DNA of 64,000 nt. It comes from Clostridia bacterium (GTDB taxonomy: Bacteria; Bacillota; Clostridia; UBA1381; UBA9506). Made by a program: the position numbers and the translations under genes. Position 1 is the stretch's first letter; each line of letters opens with the position of its first letter. Under the pieces are notes generated by a model. That model searched no databases. It worked only from the letters and a program-made list of their open reading frames with translations, and had not been told where the DNA came from. The DNA is taken from positions 245,355 to 309,354 of the forward strand of contig JAFQAZ010000011.1 in assembly GCA_017416855.1 (NCBI GenBank). The letters run 5' to 3'. Below are positions 7,065-16,492 of this stretch, one piece after another.

Positions 7065-9539
7065 TCACAATCCAATTAAACCGTATTTAACTTTGATTCT
7101 TTCCAGCTTATCTATCATCGGTATAGAGATAAACCATAGAAAAACAGCCGTTGAAAATGAGTGGATTATATCAAAGGGCAACCCTGCCATATAGGCAGAC
7201 ACTATCATACCCCAATTGATTTTTTCTTGCCACATAATGATTGATGCTGGGTTTAAAATGCCACCATAAATAATAAATGTAGCTAAAAAGCCAAATATGC
7301 ACAAAGAAAACTTTGTCTTTTTTAACGCGCCTTTTCTGAACAGAATTCCTGCTACAAAACCAATTATACCAAGGGCAAACATCTGCCAGGGAGTCCATGG
7401 TCCCTGGCCAAAGAAAAAGTTGGAGACAAAGCCACTGACAGCGCCTACTAAGAATCCTGTTTCACCACCAAAACATACAGCGGATATAATCACAAGGGCC
7501 ACAACCGGTTTAAACTGCGGAAGCATAAAAAACGCTGCTTTACCGGCAACAGTAATAGCACACAGAACGCTGATCACAACAAGTTCTCTTGCCTTCGGTC
7601 TTCTCGACTCAAAAGCCATACAAAAAGGAATCATTGTTTCCAATATAATCAGCAGACTGACGAAACAATACTTTCTGTTTCCAAGAAAGACAATTCCAGC
7701 AAAAATTGTAAGCGGTATTAAGAGTAAAATCGAAAGTATTGCCCATATTGTTCTCTTGGGTAGCTTTGTTTCTGTCTTTCTTGAAGGTAGCAATTGTTGT
7801 GCCTTTTCAATTTGGATATGGCTGACAACATCTTTTTTTTGAAACAGGATTTTGTCCGATTGCTTTTTCTCGTTAGCGGTTTGCCCACCGCAGGCCAGAA
7901 TAATATCTTCGGCTAGAACTGCATCAGGAAGACAAGCTCTTGCCATACGGTTAGCCGCCGTAGTATAAAAATTCTTATTCTTGAAAAAGGCTCTCGATGT
8001 ATCAACCGAAGTGATACTTCCATCAAATACCAGCGCGCATCTGTCAGCATAAGCCGCACAGAACTCAATATCGTGAGAGACCATAAGGATGGTAACGCCG
8101 TTTTCTTTCAGCTCAGAAAGAATATAGGCAAACTCTTCTTTAAATTGTGCATCCATTCCCTTGGTGGGTTCATCAAGCAGTAAAATTTCAGGCTCCATCA
8201 GGAGTATTTTCGCAAGCGCTGCCCTTTGCTGCTCGCCGCCGGATAAATCATAAGGATGGCTTTCTAGCAGCGCTTCAATTTTACAAAGCATTGCTATGTT
8301 CTGTACTTTCAGTTCTTTTTCATCCTTTGTAAGTTTCTTTTCGGATAATATTTCCATTAAATCAAGATAAACTGTCTTTCCAACGAAAAGACTCTGTGGA
8401 TTCTGAGGAAGAACACCTAACAAACCATCATACAAATGCTTAATTTTGGATACGCTTTGCCCGTTTATCATCACTTCTCCCCTATAAGGTGTATGAAGGC
8501 CGGAAATCAGCGAGAGAGCTGTCGTTTTGCCAGTGCCGTTATCGCCAACAAGACAGAACAGCTCTCCTTGTTGAACATTCAAATTCAAGCCTTTAATAAT
8601 ATCAGGCGCTTCCTTTTCATAGCGAAACCAGGCATCTTTAATTTCGATGACGGTATCACAATTTTTCTGTGGGCTTTCCTTCGGAATCAGTTCTGCTTGA
8701 AGCATGTTATTTCTTGAATAGTTAGTAAGCCAGATTCTTCCCTCTCTGACTGTTAAAGGACAAGGCAAAGAATTTTCTATGTTACTGTGAACTCTCACAG
8801 GTGTGGGAAGAGCCTTATACATATCGTGATTTTTCTCTTTCAGAATTCTGCCTACTTCTTGGGGGGTATTATCTGCAATGATTTTACCTTTATCTAAAAC
8901 GATAACTCGATCGGCCATCGGAAAGGCATCTTCTATGCGATGTTCGGTGAGAATAACAGTCGTACCAAGGTCGCGATTAATCCTTTCAAGCGTTTTTAAA
9001 AACTCTCCTGCAGCAATCGGATCAAGCTGACTGGTCGGCTCATCAAGAATCAGCACCGAAGGTTGCATGACCATAACAGAGGCAAGATTCAGTAATTGCT
9101 TCTGGCCACCTGATAACTCTGACACATTTTTATGAAACCAGGTTCCTATACCAAAGAAGGATGCCATTTCTGACACTCTTAATCTGATTTCACTCTGTTT
9201 ATACCCAAGGCTTTCAAGACCGAAAGCAAGCTCGTGCCACACCTTATCGGTTACAATCTGGTGATCAGGATTCTGCATAACAAACCCAATAGCTGACGAC
9301 TGTTCTTTTGCATTGCAATCAGCAAGGGGCTTACCGTTAAAGCTAATACTTCCTTCTAGCACACCAAAAGGCGATAATGGAGATTTCAATAACCTCAAAA
9401 GGGTTGTTTTCCCACACCCGGACTTACCACAAAGCAGCAGGAATTCACCTTGGTTGACTGTAAAACTAACATCATCAAGCGCTTTATCCAATCTGTCTGG
9501 ATAGGCAAAACTCAAATTTTTGACTGTATAGCTTTCCAC
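7065..9539 (-). CDS. ECF transporter: two fused ATPase domains plus S-like membrane domain
   Basis: An 824-residue fusion. Residues 1 to about 240 form one ABC ATPase (Walker A GKSGCGKT at 38-45, signature LSGGQKQ, Walker B LILDEPT). Residues about 285-510 form a second (VGDNGTGKT, LSGGEQQR, LLLDEPT). After a linker, the last ~220 residues are strongly hydrophobic and contain FFFGQGPWTPWQMF, a stretch I associate with cobalamin-type ECF substrate-binding components. Such proteins power uptake of a vitamin or metal through the membrane with an EcfT partner, encoded just upstream with a 28-bp overlap. The cobalamin riboswitch ahead of the pair supports cobalamin, a corrinoid precursor or cobalt as substrate. 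ECF A and S components are usually separate chains, so the triple fusion is notable. Confidence 0.88.
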   Translation of the reverse strand: MESYTVKNLSFAYPDRLDKALDDVSFTVNQGEFLLLCGKSGCGKTTLLRLLKSPLSPFGVLEGSISFNGKPLADCNAKEQSSAIGFVMQNPDHQIVTDKVWHELAFGLESLGYKQSEIRLRVSEMASFFGIGTWFHKNVSELSGGQKQLLNLASVMVMQPSVLILDEPTSQLDPIAAGEFLKTLERINRDLGTTVILTEHRIEDAFPMADRVIVLDKGKIIADNTPQEVGRILKEKNHDMYKALPTPVRVHSNIENSLPCPLTVREGRIWLTNYSRNNMLQAELIPKESPQKNCDTVIEIKDAWFRYEKEAPDIIKGLNLNVQQGELFCLVGDNGTGKTTALSLISGLHTPYRGEVMINGQSVSKIKHLYDGLLGVLPQNPQSLFVGKTVYLDLMEILSEKKLTKDEKELKVQNIAMLCKIEALLESHPYDLSGGEQQRAALAKILLMEPEILLLDEPTKGMDAQFKEEFAYILSELKENGVTILMVSHDIEFCAAYADRCALVFDGSITSVDTSRAFFKNKNFYTTAANRMARACLPDAVLAEDIILACGGQTANEKKQSDKILFQKKDVVSHIQIEKAQQLLPSRKTETKLPKRTIWAILSILLLIPLTIFAGIVFLGNRKYCFVSLLIILETMIPFCMAFESRRPKARELVVISVLCAITVAGKAAFFMLPQFKPVVALVIISAVCFGGETGFLVGAVSGFVSNFFFGQGPWTPWQMFALGIIGFVAGILFRKGALKKTKFSLCIFGFLATFIIYGGILNPASIIMWQEKINWGMIVSAYMAGLPFDIIHSFSTAVFLWFISIPMIDKLERIKVKYGLIGL

Positions 9540-10399
9540 TTTCTCACCTCACATAGGTCGATTATAACAGGATAGATACAAAGTAACAAATGTGCTGCAA
9601 ATATAGTAATTCCAAACCAAGAACCCTCTGCCATTGTCATCATCGGGAAGAAATCAAATTGTATTCCACCCATTATACTTCCGACAAGCGTATAAGTACC
9701 CGATATAAGAATAATAATAAGTGCTTGTTTATCCCGTTTATCAAATGTAAATATTGAAAACGAGGTTCTACCGGGCAAACCATAGCCACGGGATTTCATA
9801 CTGTCTGCAGTTTCGATAGCATTTTCCAGGGACCAGGTTGCCATAATGGACAATATAGTAAGTCCGTGTTTTGCCCGTTTTATGACGCCACCGCTGTTTA
9901 CATCTCGTCCAATGCACCTGTGAGCATTTGTAACCACCTTCAGTTGCTGTGCGAAATTCGGCACGAATCGGAGCGTCATCGATAAAATTAAGGACATAGC
10001 CGGAATTATTCTGCCAAACAGATAAATAAACTTATCGCTTGTCATTACCTCGTGATAGCAGGTGAAATGACAAATAACACTTGCAATCATCACAGCAGCA
10101 AAAAGCCCGTATACAATGGATTCAAGCGTCAACGGATTGCCGTTTGGCAGATACCACAGAACCGTTACGCCTTCATGGTTGAAGATGGGGTTTATCAGCG
10201 CCATGATAATGAGCATCGGGAGCATATAAATCAGACTTGTTCTGACTGCTTTACTTCCTTTCAGAATGACAGAATAGGCAAATCCGGACGCGAGTGAAAC
10301 AGCAAGACAAACAGGATGCATCAAAAAACAGGAAAAGCCGATAACAAACACGAAATACACAAAATTCACGATAGGATGATGTCCTTTGAATCCACTCAT
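9512..10399 (-). CDS. ecfT: ECF transporter transmembrane component EcfT
   Basis: A 295-residue membrane protein of the CbiQ/EcfT family, which couples the ATPases to the substrate-binding component. It has N-terminal hydrophobic segments after NFVYFVFVIGFSCFLMHP. The family's coupling motifs appear as SLENAIETADSMKSRGYG near residue 210 (the A-R-G type ATPase-contact helix, here S-R-G). It is first in a two-gene operon with the fused A-A-S protein, downstream of a cobalamin riboswitch and terminator, so expression should drop when cobalamin is plentiful. AAGGAG lies about 12 nt before the ATG at 10399, with a second weaker AGGA closer. Confidence 0.88.
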   Translation of the reverse strand: MSGFKGHHPIVNFVYFVFVIGFSCFLMHPVCLAVSLASGFAYSVILKGSKAVRTSLIYMLPMLIIMALINPIFNHEGVTVLWYLPNGNPLTLESIVYGLFAAVMIASVICHFTCYHEVMTSDKFIYLFGRIIPAMSLILSMTLRFVPNFAQQLKVVTNAHRCIGRDVNSGGVIKRAKHGLTILSIMATWSLENAIETADSMKSRGYGLPGRTSFSIFTFDKRDKQALIIILISGTYTLVGSIMGGIQFDFFPMMTMAEGSWFGITIFAAHLLLCIYPVIIDLCEVRKWKAIQSKI

Positions 10400-10425
10400 A
10401 ATTCCTGTTCAACTCCTTTTCGTCT

Positions 10426-10468
10426 AAATAAAAACAGCTATGGTAATTCAAAAAAATTACCACAGCTG
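10426..10468 (-). terminator. Intrinsic terminator: riboswitch expression platform
   Basis: Plus-strand arms 10435-10448 and 10455-10468 form a 14-bp stem with a 6-nt loop and only one non-Watson-Crick position. On the - strand it is followed by a U-rich tail. It lies between the cobalamin riboswitch and the EcfT start codon, the position of a transcription-terminating expression platform. Confidence 0.85.
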
Positions 10469-10557
10469 CGTTTTTCTGTGATGAATCACATTTTGTTTGC
10501 AGAAAAATGACACGACAAACAAAAACACTATTCCTATGCAACACTGCACCTACGGAA

Positions 10558-10732
10558 TAACATCAAAGCAGGTCTTGTGACTTACACCATACAGACAGAT
10601 TCGTCCACGTTTTTATACCCTGCCTTCGCAGTTTCCCACTGACTATCTTTCGATAACGGATATAAAAACATTCGATGTATACACCGACAGTAATCGCAGG
10701 GGATTCTCACCCCATTCCCTTTTCACCGATTA
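10558..10732 (-). ncRNA. Cobalamin riboswitch
   Basis: Read on the - strand, the region contains in order the conserved GGTGAAAAGGGAA, GGTGAGAATCCCC followed by GATTACTGTCGG, AGTCAGTGGGAAACTGCGAAGG, and finally GTAAGTCACAAGACCTGC, the B12-box element. This order and spacing match the cobalamin aptamer. It precedes an ECF transporter operon, with an intrinsic terminator between. Ligand-bound RNA would be expected to favour termination. Boundaries are approximate. Confidence 0.9.
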
Positions 10733-10776
10733 TACCTTACAAATCTGTCTTTACAGCATAACCGACACTTTGTGTG

Positions 10777-10805
10777 ATTATATTAAATTTTATGCATACT
10801 GTTCA
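10777..10805 (-). promoter_or_regulatory. Probable promoter for the riboswitch-ECF operon
   Basis: On the - strand TGAACA (10805-10800) and TATAAT (10782-10777) are 17 nt apart, with the predicted start near 10770, just before the aptamer. It overlaps the stop codon of the GH20 gene. The -35 match is only moderate. Confidence 0.5.
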
Positions 10806-12689
10806 GACCATCGGCATCTGAATTCTATTGAAGAAATACTCCATAAAGAACGGTCTGTCAATATTGTTATATAAAAGTCTTTCTGCTTCCAGTTCTTCCA
10901 GAGAGGCAACAGATCCGTCCAAATAAGACTCAAGACGTTCGCTAGCTAGTCTTGTTACGCTTTCTGCTGCAGAAAGCCGATGATGCATCATTTCATAGCC
11001 GAAGGGTTTATTATTCTCAAACCAAAGCTTCATGCGCAGGTCTTTGAGCTTTCCAATGTCATCAGCCAGCGTCTTTGCTTCACTTGCAAGCTGAGCCAGA
11101 ATCTCTTTGTTTTCATCATCATAAGCTTTTTTCATACGAATACCAATATCACACTTGGAGGTAAGCACTTTCACAAGCTGCTTATGTACATCAAATAGAC
11201 TCGACAGTTCCTCAGGAACTGTAATGCTTTTCAACTTTTCATCAATGGCGGAATAATGACTGTGCATATCAGCCATAGCAAAGTTTTTATCGAATAAGCC
11301 GATTAATGGATTCTGATATAATACCTGCTTAGAGCTACTAACAATATGGCTTTCAAATTCAGCAAATACCGGCTCATCGGGTGCATATATTTCCTGACCG
11401 AAATCGTCAACATCCAAAAGACGGAATGCCTCTGCCTCAAAGCCGTTGCAGATTTTAAACATCTTGTCAAGGTTCTCCATCGCGTGCTCACAATCATAGT
11501 TATATTCAGCATAATACTGCAAGCCATAAAGAGATTGCAGCACGTCACATTCAGCACCGCCATCACCCCAAAGAGTCGCAAGCACATGGGTAATTCCACG
11601 CTCTTTACACACTTTCAGGGCAGGAATTGTACTTTCAAAGCTCTGCCTGAGGTTTACAGAGGGGCCGCTCCATGTCCATACACCGCCGGCAAAAATAACA
11701 GGGCATTCCATACGGTTATGCTCACGAATCATAACATTATAGACATTTTCGGAGTTGTTGTAATAATCCCAATATACCTGTGAAATGCCATCAGGAATCA
11801 TATCAGCAATGTTGTCAGGCATTTCAGCTTCAAAACTGTAATATTCACCGTCTTTTGTGCCCAGTCGGAAGAACATATCACTCCACATCATAGGTTCAAA
11901 GGAATAGCTTTTACAAATATCCATAACCCTCTTTAAATGGCGGGTTAAAATTGTGAATCGGTCCTGCAGACCATGCTTGTTAAAATAAGCACCCAGTCCA
12001 ACGCCGTGGGCTTCATCCATACCGATATGAATTTTATTGGAGGTAAAGCAACGACGGACGGTTTTAATCATAGCTTCAATAAACTGATACGTTCTTTCTT
12101 CATCAATCAACAGCACGGCAGCCTGATCACGCATACCATTAAATGCAGACCAGCGAAGTGGTGATGCCAGATGACCTAAGGTTTGAATACAGGGCACAAC
12201 TTCAATCCCCAGAAGATTGCCATAGGCCACAATTTCTTTCAGCTCTTCTTCCGTATATCTGCCGCGCATATAACCAAAGTAAGGATATTCTTTTACTTCG
12301 TAGGTGTCTTCTGTATAGAGCATCAGCTCATTAAAACCCATACGGGCAAGTCGACGCATAATGCCTTTTACTTTTTCCACCTTCAGTACGGCACCGCGGG
12401 AAACATCCAGCATAATGCCACATGTTTCAAACACCGGTGATTGCGAAATAGAAATATCATAACCATTTTGTAAAGCATCTGCAGTTATGGAAAGGCCACG
12501 GTAGAAGTCCGCCAGTGTGTTATAAGCAATTTCTGCCTTGTTACCGGCTACAGAAACAGAAAAGCCTTTCTCTGCTCGCTTAATTTCAACCTTCTTATCA
12601 CTTTCGCCAATCTCAATATGCAACTCATTTAAAATATCATATAAACCCTTGCCGAATTGAGAAACCTCACCTGTAAATTGCAATTTCAT
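10803..12689 (-). CDS. GH20 beta-N-acetylhexosaminidase, cytoplasmic
   Basis: A 628-residue family 20 glycoside hydrolase. It releases terminal GlcNAc or GalNAc by substrate-assisted catalysis. The family's Asp-Glu catalytic pair appears in HIGMDEAHGVG (D225-E226). Upstream are the small N-terminal domain (about 1-85), FETCGIMLDVSRGA at barrel entry and VPCIQTLGHLA. Downstream are VYWDYYN and FAGGVWTWSG lining the pocket. There is no signal peptide, so substrate must be imported as oligosaccharides. The length and motif style recall the intracellular GH20C enzyme of streptococci, from memory. A consensus promoter lies about 100 bp upstream. A NagA-like deacetylase 40 kb away could process products. 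Confidence 0.9.
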   Translation of the reverse strand: MKLQFTGEVSQFGKGLYDILNELHIEIGESDKKVEIKRAEKGFSVSVAGNKAEIAYNTLADFYRGLSITADALQNGYDISISQSPVFETCGIMLDVSRGAVLKVEKVKGIMRRLARMGFNELMLYTEDTYEVKEYPYFGYMRGRYTEEELKEIVAYGNLLGIEVVPCIQTLGHLASPLRWSAFNGMRDQAAVLLIDEERTYQFIEAMIKTVRRCFTSNKIHIGMDEAHGVGLGAYFNKHGLQDRFTILTRHLKRVMDICKSYSFEPMMWSDMFFRLGTKDGEYYSFEAEMPDNIADMIPDGISQVYWDYYNNSENVYNVMIREHNRMECPVIFAGGVWTWSGPSVNLRQSFESTIPALKVCKERGITHVLATLWGDGGAECDVLQSLYGLQYYAEYNYDCEHAMENLDKMFKICNGFEAEAFRLLDVDDFGQEIYAPDEPVFAEFESHIVSSSKQVLYQNPLIGLFDKNFAMADMHSHYSAIDEKLKSITVPEELSSLFDVHKQLVKVLTSKCDIGIRMKKAYDDENKEILAQLASEAKTLADDIGKLKDLRMKLWFENNKPFGYEMMHHRLSAAESVTRLASERLESYLDGSVASLEELEAERLLYNNIDRPFFMEYFFNRIQMPMV

Positions 12690-12790
12690 AATAATAACCT
12701 CACTTAAAATTTTGTTACTGCATTTCCTGCGTCTCTCTGTTCATAATACCAATTTAATTTCAGAATAAAATCATAAAATATTATATATTA

Positions 12791-12819
12791 ATTATACTGA
12801 AATCGACCTTCTCTGTCAA
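12791..12819 (-). promoter_or_regulatory. Consensus promoter for the GH20 gene
   Basis: On the - strand TTGACA (12819-12814), 17-nt spacer, TATAAT (12796-12791). Predicted start near 12784 gives a leader of about 95 nt in which I see no riboswitch-like structure. Confidence 0.8.
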
Positions 12820-12832
12820 CCTTATAAAGACC

Positions 12833-12866
12833 AAAAAATAAGCTGTGACAATAGTCACAGCTTATT
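12833..12866 (-). terminator. Intrinsic terminator of the rnf operon
   Basis: A 13-bp perfect stem (arms 12837-12849 and 12854-12866, 4-nt loop), followed on the - strand by a run of U at 12838-12833, directly after the rnfB stop codon. Confidence 0.9.
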
Positions 12867-12867
12867 T

Positions 12868-13662
12868 TTACCTTTCATACCATTCAATTACCTGTTTTGG
12901 GCATTTTTCAACACAAACACCGCAGTTTACACAAAGACTATACTGAATGGTTGCAATATTATCCTTAACACGGATGGCATGAGTTGTGCAGTTCTTTTCG
13001 CAAATTTTACAACCTATGCAACCAACTTTACAAATATCCTTTAAAGCCGCACCCTTTTCCTTTGATTTACACTTAACGACGGTGCGCTTATCTGCATCCA
13101 TAACCTCGATAAGGCCTTTGGGACAAACCGATACACAAGTGCCGCAACCCACACATTTTTCCGGGTCAATCTGTGCTATACCGTCCACTATGTGAATAGC
13201 ATCGAATTTGCAAACCGAAGCACAGGTGCCATAGCCGGAACATCCAAACTGGCAGGCCTTATCGCCACCGCCGTAGCGATGAGCCGCAATACAGTCAACA
13301 ATCCCGTCATACTGATACTTTTGTGCTACATGCTCACAGGTGCCGCGGCACAAAACCTGAGCTGTCCTTTTCTTTGCAACATTGGCAACAAGACCTATAA
13401 GCTCAGCAATCTGATTGCTGGCATCCGGTTTTAATACAGCACAGGCACCGGGCATAGAGCGACCCTCTGCCAGAGCTTTAGCCATAGCAGAACAACCTGC
13501 ATAACCACAGCCGCCACAGTTGGCACCGGGTAATAAACTTTCAATTTTTTCAACACGTTCGTCACGCTCCACGCGAAAAGCTTTCGCGGCAACACCAAGC
13601 AGTCCTCCGAACACAATTCCCAAACCGCCTAACACGATTACAGGTAATAAAATTGCAGTCAA
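12868..13662 (-). CDS. rnfB: Rnf complex subunit B (multi-cluster ferredoxin-type)
   Basis: RnfB receives electrons from reduced ferredoxin in the membrane-bound ferredoxin:NAD+ oxidoreductase. The 264-residue protein has one N-terminal membrane anchor (residues 4-26). A 4Fe-4S domain follows (GANCGGCGYAGC with a later PGAC), then a cysteine-rich middle (CRGTC, KACQFGCSGYGTCASVC). Next come CVGCGTCVSVCP, CIGCKICEKNC and CVNCGVCVEKCP, giving several further [4Fe-4S] sites. It is the last gene of the rnfCDGEAB operon, followed by a strong terminator. Presence of Rnf implies energy conservation by an ion gradient in an anaerobe. Confidence 0.96.
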   Translation of the reverse strand: MTAILLPVIVLGGLGIVFGGLLGVAAKAFRVERDERVEKIESLLPGANCGGCGYAGCSAMAKALAEGRSMPGACAVLKPDASNQIAELIGLVANVAKKRTAQVLCRGTCEHVAQKYQYDGIVDCIAAHRYGGGDKACQFGCSGYGTCASVCKFDAIHIVDGIAQIDPEKCVGCGTCVSVCPKGLIEVMDADKRTVVKCKSKEKGAALKDICKVGCIGCKICEKNCTTHAIRVKDNIATIQYSLCVNCGVCVEKCPKQVIEWYER

Positions 13663-13687
13663 AGAAACTCCTCCTCTATATTAATAC

Positions 13688-14272
13688 TTAGTTAAATTTC
13701 AACCCCTGAAAACCTAAAAAGGCCATAGCAATTAATCCGGCTGTCACCAAGGCAATGGGAAAGCCCTTCATCACTTCGGGAATATCAGACGTTTCCAATC
13801 GTTCCCGCACGCCGGCGAATAAAACAATGGCCAACATAAAGGAAAGACCGGCAGAAAAGCCGTAAACAACTGAATAAATAAAGTCATATTGTTCTGTAAT
13901 ATTCAGAATGGCTACACCAAGCACAGCACAATTAGTGGTAATTAACGGTAAATAGATGCCCAGACTATTATAAAGAGCCGGCGAAAACTTCTGAATAACC
14001 ATCTCAACAAACTGAACCAGTACGGCAATTACCAGAATAAAAGCCACCGTTTGCATATAACCGATGTTCAACGGATTTAGAATAAATGTCTGTACAAGAT
14101 ACGTTGCCGCTGAGGCCACTGTCATAACAAAGGTAACGGCAAGACTCATACCAACAGCTGTATCCACCTGCTTGGAAACACCCAAAAAGGGACAGCATCC
14201 CAAGAACTTAACCAATACAAAGTTGTTAACTAAAATGGTGGTAATGCTGAGTAAAACTAAATCAATAATCAT
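13688..14272 (-). CDS. rnfA: Rnf complex subunit A
   Basis: A 194-residue integral membrane subunit with about six hydrophobic segments. [18 protein letters not shown] near the N-terminus carries the conserved cysteine motif implicated in an intramembrane iron-sulfur site, and the second half has [13 protein letters not shown]. It forms a pseudo-symmetric pair with RnfE, whose gene overlaps it by 4 bp. Length and motifs match the family. Confidence 0.95.
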   Translation of the reverse strand: MIIDLVLLSITTILVNNFVLVKFLGCCPFLGVSKQVDTAVGMSLAVTFVMTVASAATYLVQTFILNPLNIGYMQTVAFILVIAVLVQFVEMVIQKFSPALYNSLGIYLPLITTNCAVLGVAILNITEQYDFIYSVVYGFSAGLSFMLAIVLFAGVRERLETSDIPEVMKGFPIALVTAGLIAMAFLGFQGLKFN

Positions 14273-14877
14273 TCTGCATTACCTCCTTTTTTCTTACTGG
14301 AAATCAGATTAATCAATCCAATTAACAAGCCAAGTACCATAAAAGCGCCCGGTGGCAAAATGAGCATAGTTGCCGGCTGAAAATTGCTGCCAAATACCGG
14401 CATACCCAAAAAGGTTCCGTTGCCCAGTATTTCACGAATGGTGGAAATAATCACCAGAGCCAGCGTAAAGCCTAAACCCATTCCCAGGCCATCTGCCGCT
14501 GATTTGCCAACTGTGTTCTGAGATGCAAAAGCTTCTGCACGGGCTAAAATAATGCAGTTTACAACAATAAGCGGAATAAACAAGCCCAAAGACTTGCTGA
14601 CGGCAGGTAAATAAGCTTTTAACAGCATTTCAATCATGGACACAAAGCCCGCAATAACAACAATATACGAAGCAATTCGGATTTTATTGGGTATAAAATT
14701 ACGTATCAAAGAAATTGCCATATTAGAAGCCACTAAAACAACTGTGGCCGAAAGCCCCATACCTAAGCCATTCACAACACTTGTGGTTACAGCCAGTGTG
14801 GGACACATACCTAACAATTGTACAAAGATTGGGCTTTCTTTAAAAATGCCTTTTGTAATTTCTTTTCTGATGCTCAT
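14269..14877 (-). CDS. rnfE: Rnf complex subunit E
   Basis: A 202-residue homologue of RnfA with the matching motifs [14 protein letters not shown] near the N-terminus and [14 protein letters not shown] mid-protein, plus several hydrophobic segments. It is part of the membrane ion-translocating core. Both its ends overlap the neighbouring rnf genes by 4 bp, indicating tight translational coupling. Confidence 0.95.
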   Translation of the reverse strand: MSIRKEITKGIFKESPIFVQLLGMCPTLAVTTSVVNGLGMGLSATVVLVASNMAISLIRNFIPNKIRIASYIVVIAGFVSMIEMLLKAYLPAVSKSLGLFIPLIVVNCIILARAEAFASQNTVGKSAADGLGMGLGFTLALVIISTIREILGNGTFLGMPVFGSNFQPATMLILPPGAFMVLGLLIGLINLISSKKKGGNAE

Positions 14878-15452
14878 GAAGCTCCTCCTTCTAAACCATT
14901 GATAGCTGCAATAGCTTCGTTCACACCTTCTGTCACACCCCTGGAGGTAACGGTTGCTCCGGCAATTGCCACAACTTCATTTTCTTTAGGCGTTCCGCTC
15001 TTAATAACAGAAAGCGGAGATTTGCTTGTTTTGCCGGCATACTGGCCGATAAAAGCTTCGTCGCTGGCTTTAGAGCCCAAACCGGGAGTTTCAGACATAG
15101 AAACAATCTTTACAGCCTCGACCGTTCCATCAGATTGAATGCCAACCATCATATCAATCGCACCACCAAACCCATTGGGGGTGACGTTGACGCAATAGCC
15201 AACAGTGTGACCATCTTTTTTCCCTTCAAAAATCTGTTTAACAGAGCTGCCCTGTGCAGGCTGATAGGCTACTTCGTCAAAAGTTTCAGCTTCTTGCAAA
15301 ACAGCCAGACGGGCTTCTGCCTGCTCTTTCTTATCATTTTCTGTAATTGTATCAACTGTGAGCATATTCACCGACGCCAAAAGCAGTGCCACCACCGCTG
15401 TAATAATGAACAGAACGCCGGCAAGAGTGAATATATTTTCTTTTTCCCTCAT
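14874..15452 (-). CDS. rnfG: Rnf complex subunit G (covalent FMN)
   Basis: A 192-residue subunit with an N-terminal membrane anchor (about residues 9-30) and an extracytoplasmic FMN-binding domain. The covalent flavin attachment motif is visible as AGATVTS near residue 165, and the preceding GGAIDMMVGI and SETPGLGSKA segments fit the FMN-binding domain. It relays electrons on the outer side of the complex. The gene overlaps rnfE by 4 bp. Confidence 0.95.
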   Translation of the reverse strand: MREKENIFTLAGVLFIITAVVALLLASVNMLTVDTITENDKKEQAEARLAVLQEAETFDEVAYQPAQGSSVKQIFEGKKDGHTVGYCVNVTPNGFGGAIDMMVGIQSDGTVEAVKIVSMSETPGLGSKASDEAFIGQYAGKTSKSPLSVIKSGTPKENEVVAIAGATVTSRGVTEGVNEAIAAINGLEGGAS

Positions 15453-15482
15453 AGTGTGACTCCTATTTTATAACGATTAGTC

Positions 15483-16475
15483 TCATTGCTTAACGGTTTT
15501 CTTTTTAACATAACCAAACTTTTTAGGCCGGCACCATTTATCGATGAGCGGTGTTGCAATATTCATCAACAAAATGGCATAACTGACACCTTCCGGATAT
15601 CCACCAAAACGGCGAATCAGAAAAGTAATGAATCCACATCCAACGCCCATAATAACCTGTCCTCTGGTGGTAACAGGAGAGGTGACATAATCCGTCGCCA
15701 TAAAGAACGCCCCCAGCATAAGGCCACCGCCAAACACGCTATACCCAAGACTCTCCACAGCACTCATGCTGCCTCTTGAAAACAAAAAGGAAAACGCTGC
15801 TACTGTGCCAATAAAAGCAACAGGGATATGAGGTTTAATTACCCGACGGAGAATCAGATATAAACCGCCAAGCAGCAACGCAAGAGAAGACGTTTCTCCA
15901 ATACAGCCACCGATGTTACCCAAAAACATCTGTCTGATTGCCGGCAATTCCTCAAAGCCTGTACCGGTTTTTATAATGGCAAGCGGTGTGGCCGAAGAAA
16001 CAACATCGGCACTCAGCTTGAAACCGGTTGTAAACGGTGGAACAAAATTCGTCATCAGTACCGGCCAGGAGGCCAGTAAAAATGCTCTGCCTGCTAATGC
16101 CGGATTCATAAAATTACAGCCAATGCCGCCAAATAGCTGCTTCACTATAACCACTGCAACAAAGGCGCCAATGACCGGTATCCACCAAGGAACCGTCACC
16201 GGCATATTAAACGCCAGTAAAACTCCGGTTAAAGCAGCACTGCAATCTGAAATCATAACCGGTTTTTTTAAAAGCTTTTGCCATCCATATTCAAATATCA
16301 GACAGGAAAGAACTGAAACAGACGTAATGAATAATGCCCTGAAGCCAAAATAGAAGACGCCGCAAATCAAAGCCGGAGCCAAAGCCACCAGCACGTCTAT
16401 CATAAGTCCTCTCGTCGTATCCTTACCCTTGATGTGCGGCGAGGATGACACAATCACATTAGAATTAGCCATCAT
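15483..16475 (-). CDS. rnfD: Rnf complex subunit D (covalent FMN)
   Basis: A 330-residue multi-spanning membrane subunit related to NqrB. The flavin attachment site appears as SSATPLA around residue 160. Other conserved parts include GGIGCNFMNPALAGRAFLLAS near residue 115 (contains NPALAGR) and ATDYVTSPVTTRGQ near residue 260. The protein carries covalent FMN and is thought to contribute to ion translocation. It lies 17 bp after rnfC and 30 bp before rnfG. Confidence 0.95.
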   Translation of the reverse strand: MMANSNVIVSSSPHIKGKDTTRGLMIDVLVALAPALICGVFYFGFRALFITSVSVLSCLIFEYGWQKLLKKPVMISDCSAALTGVLLAFNMPVTVPWWIPVIGAFVAVVIVKQLFGGIGCNFMNPALAGRAFLLASWPVLMTNFVPPFTTGFKLSADVVSSATPLAIIKTGTGFEELPAIRQMFLGNIGGCIGETSSLALLLGGLYLILRRVIKPHIPVAFIGTVAAFSFLFSRGSMSAVESLGYSVFGGGLMLGAFFMATDYVTSPVTTRGQVIMGVGCGFITFLIRRFGGYPEGVSYAILLMNIATPLIDKWCRPKKFGYVKKKTVKQ

Positions 16476-16492
16476 GTTCTCCCTTTCAAAAT

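Noticed and set aside
7297..7842. A 181-residue + strand reading frame
   Set aside because: It is antisense to the membrane part of the ECF fusion and matches no family.
10251..10544. A 97-residue reading frame on the - strand
   Set aside because: It runs through the region between riboswitch and EcfT and overlaps ecfT in another frame; composition is not protein-like.
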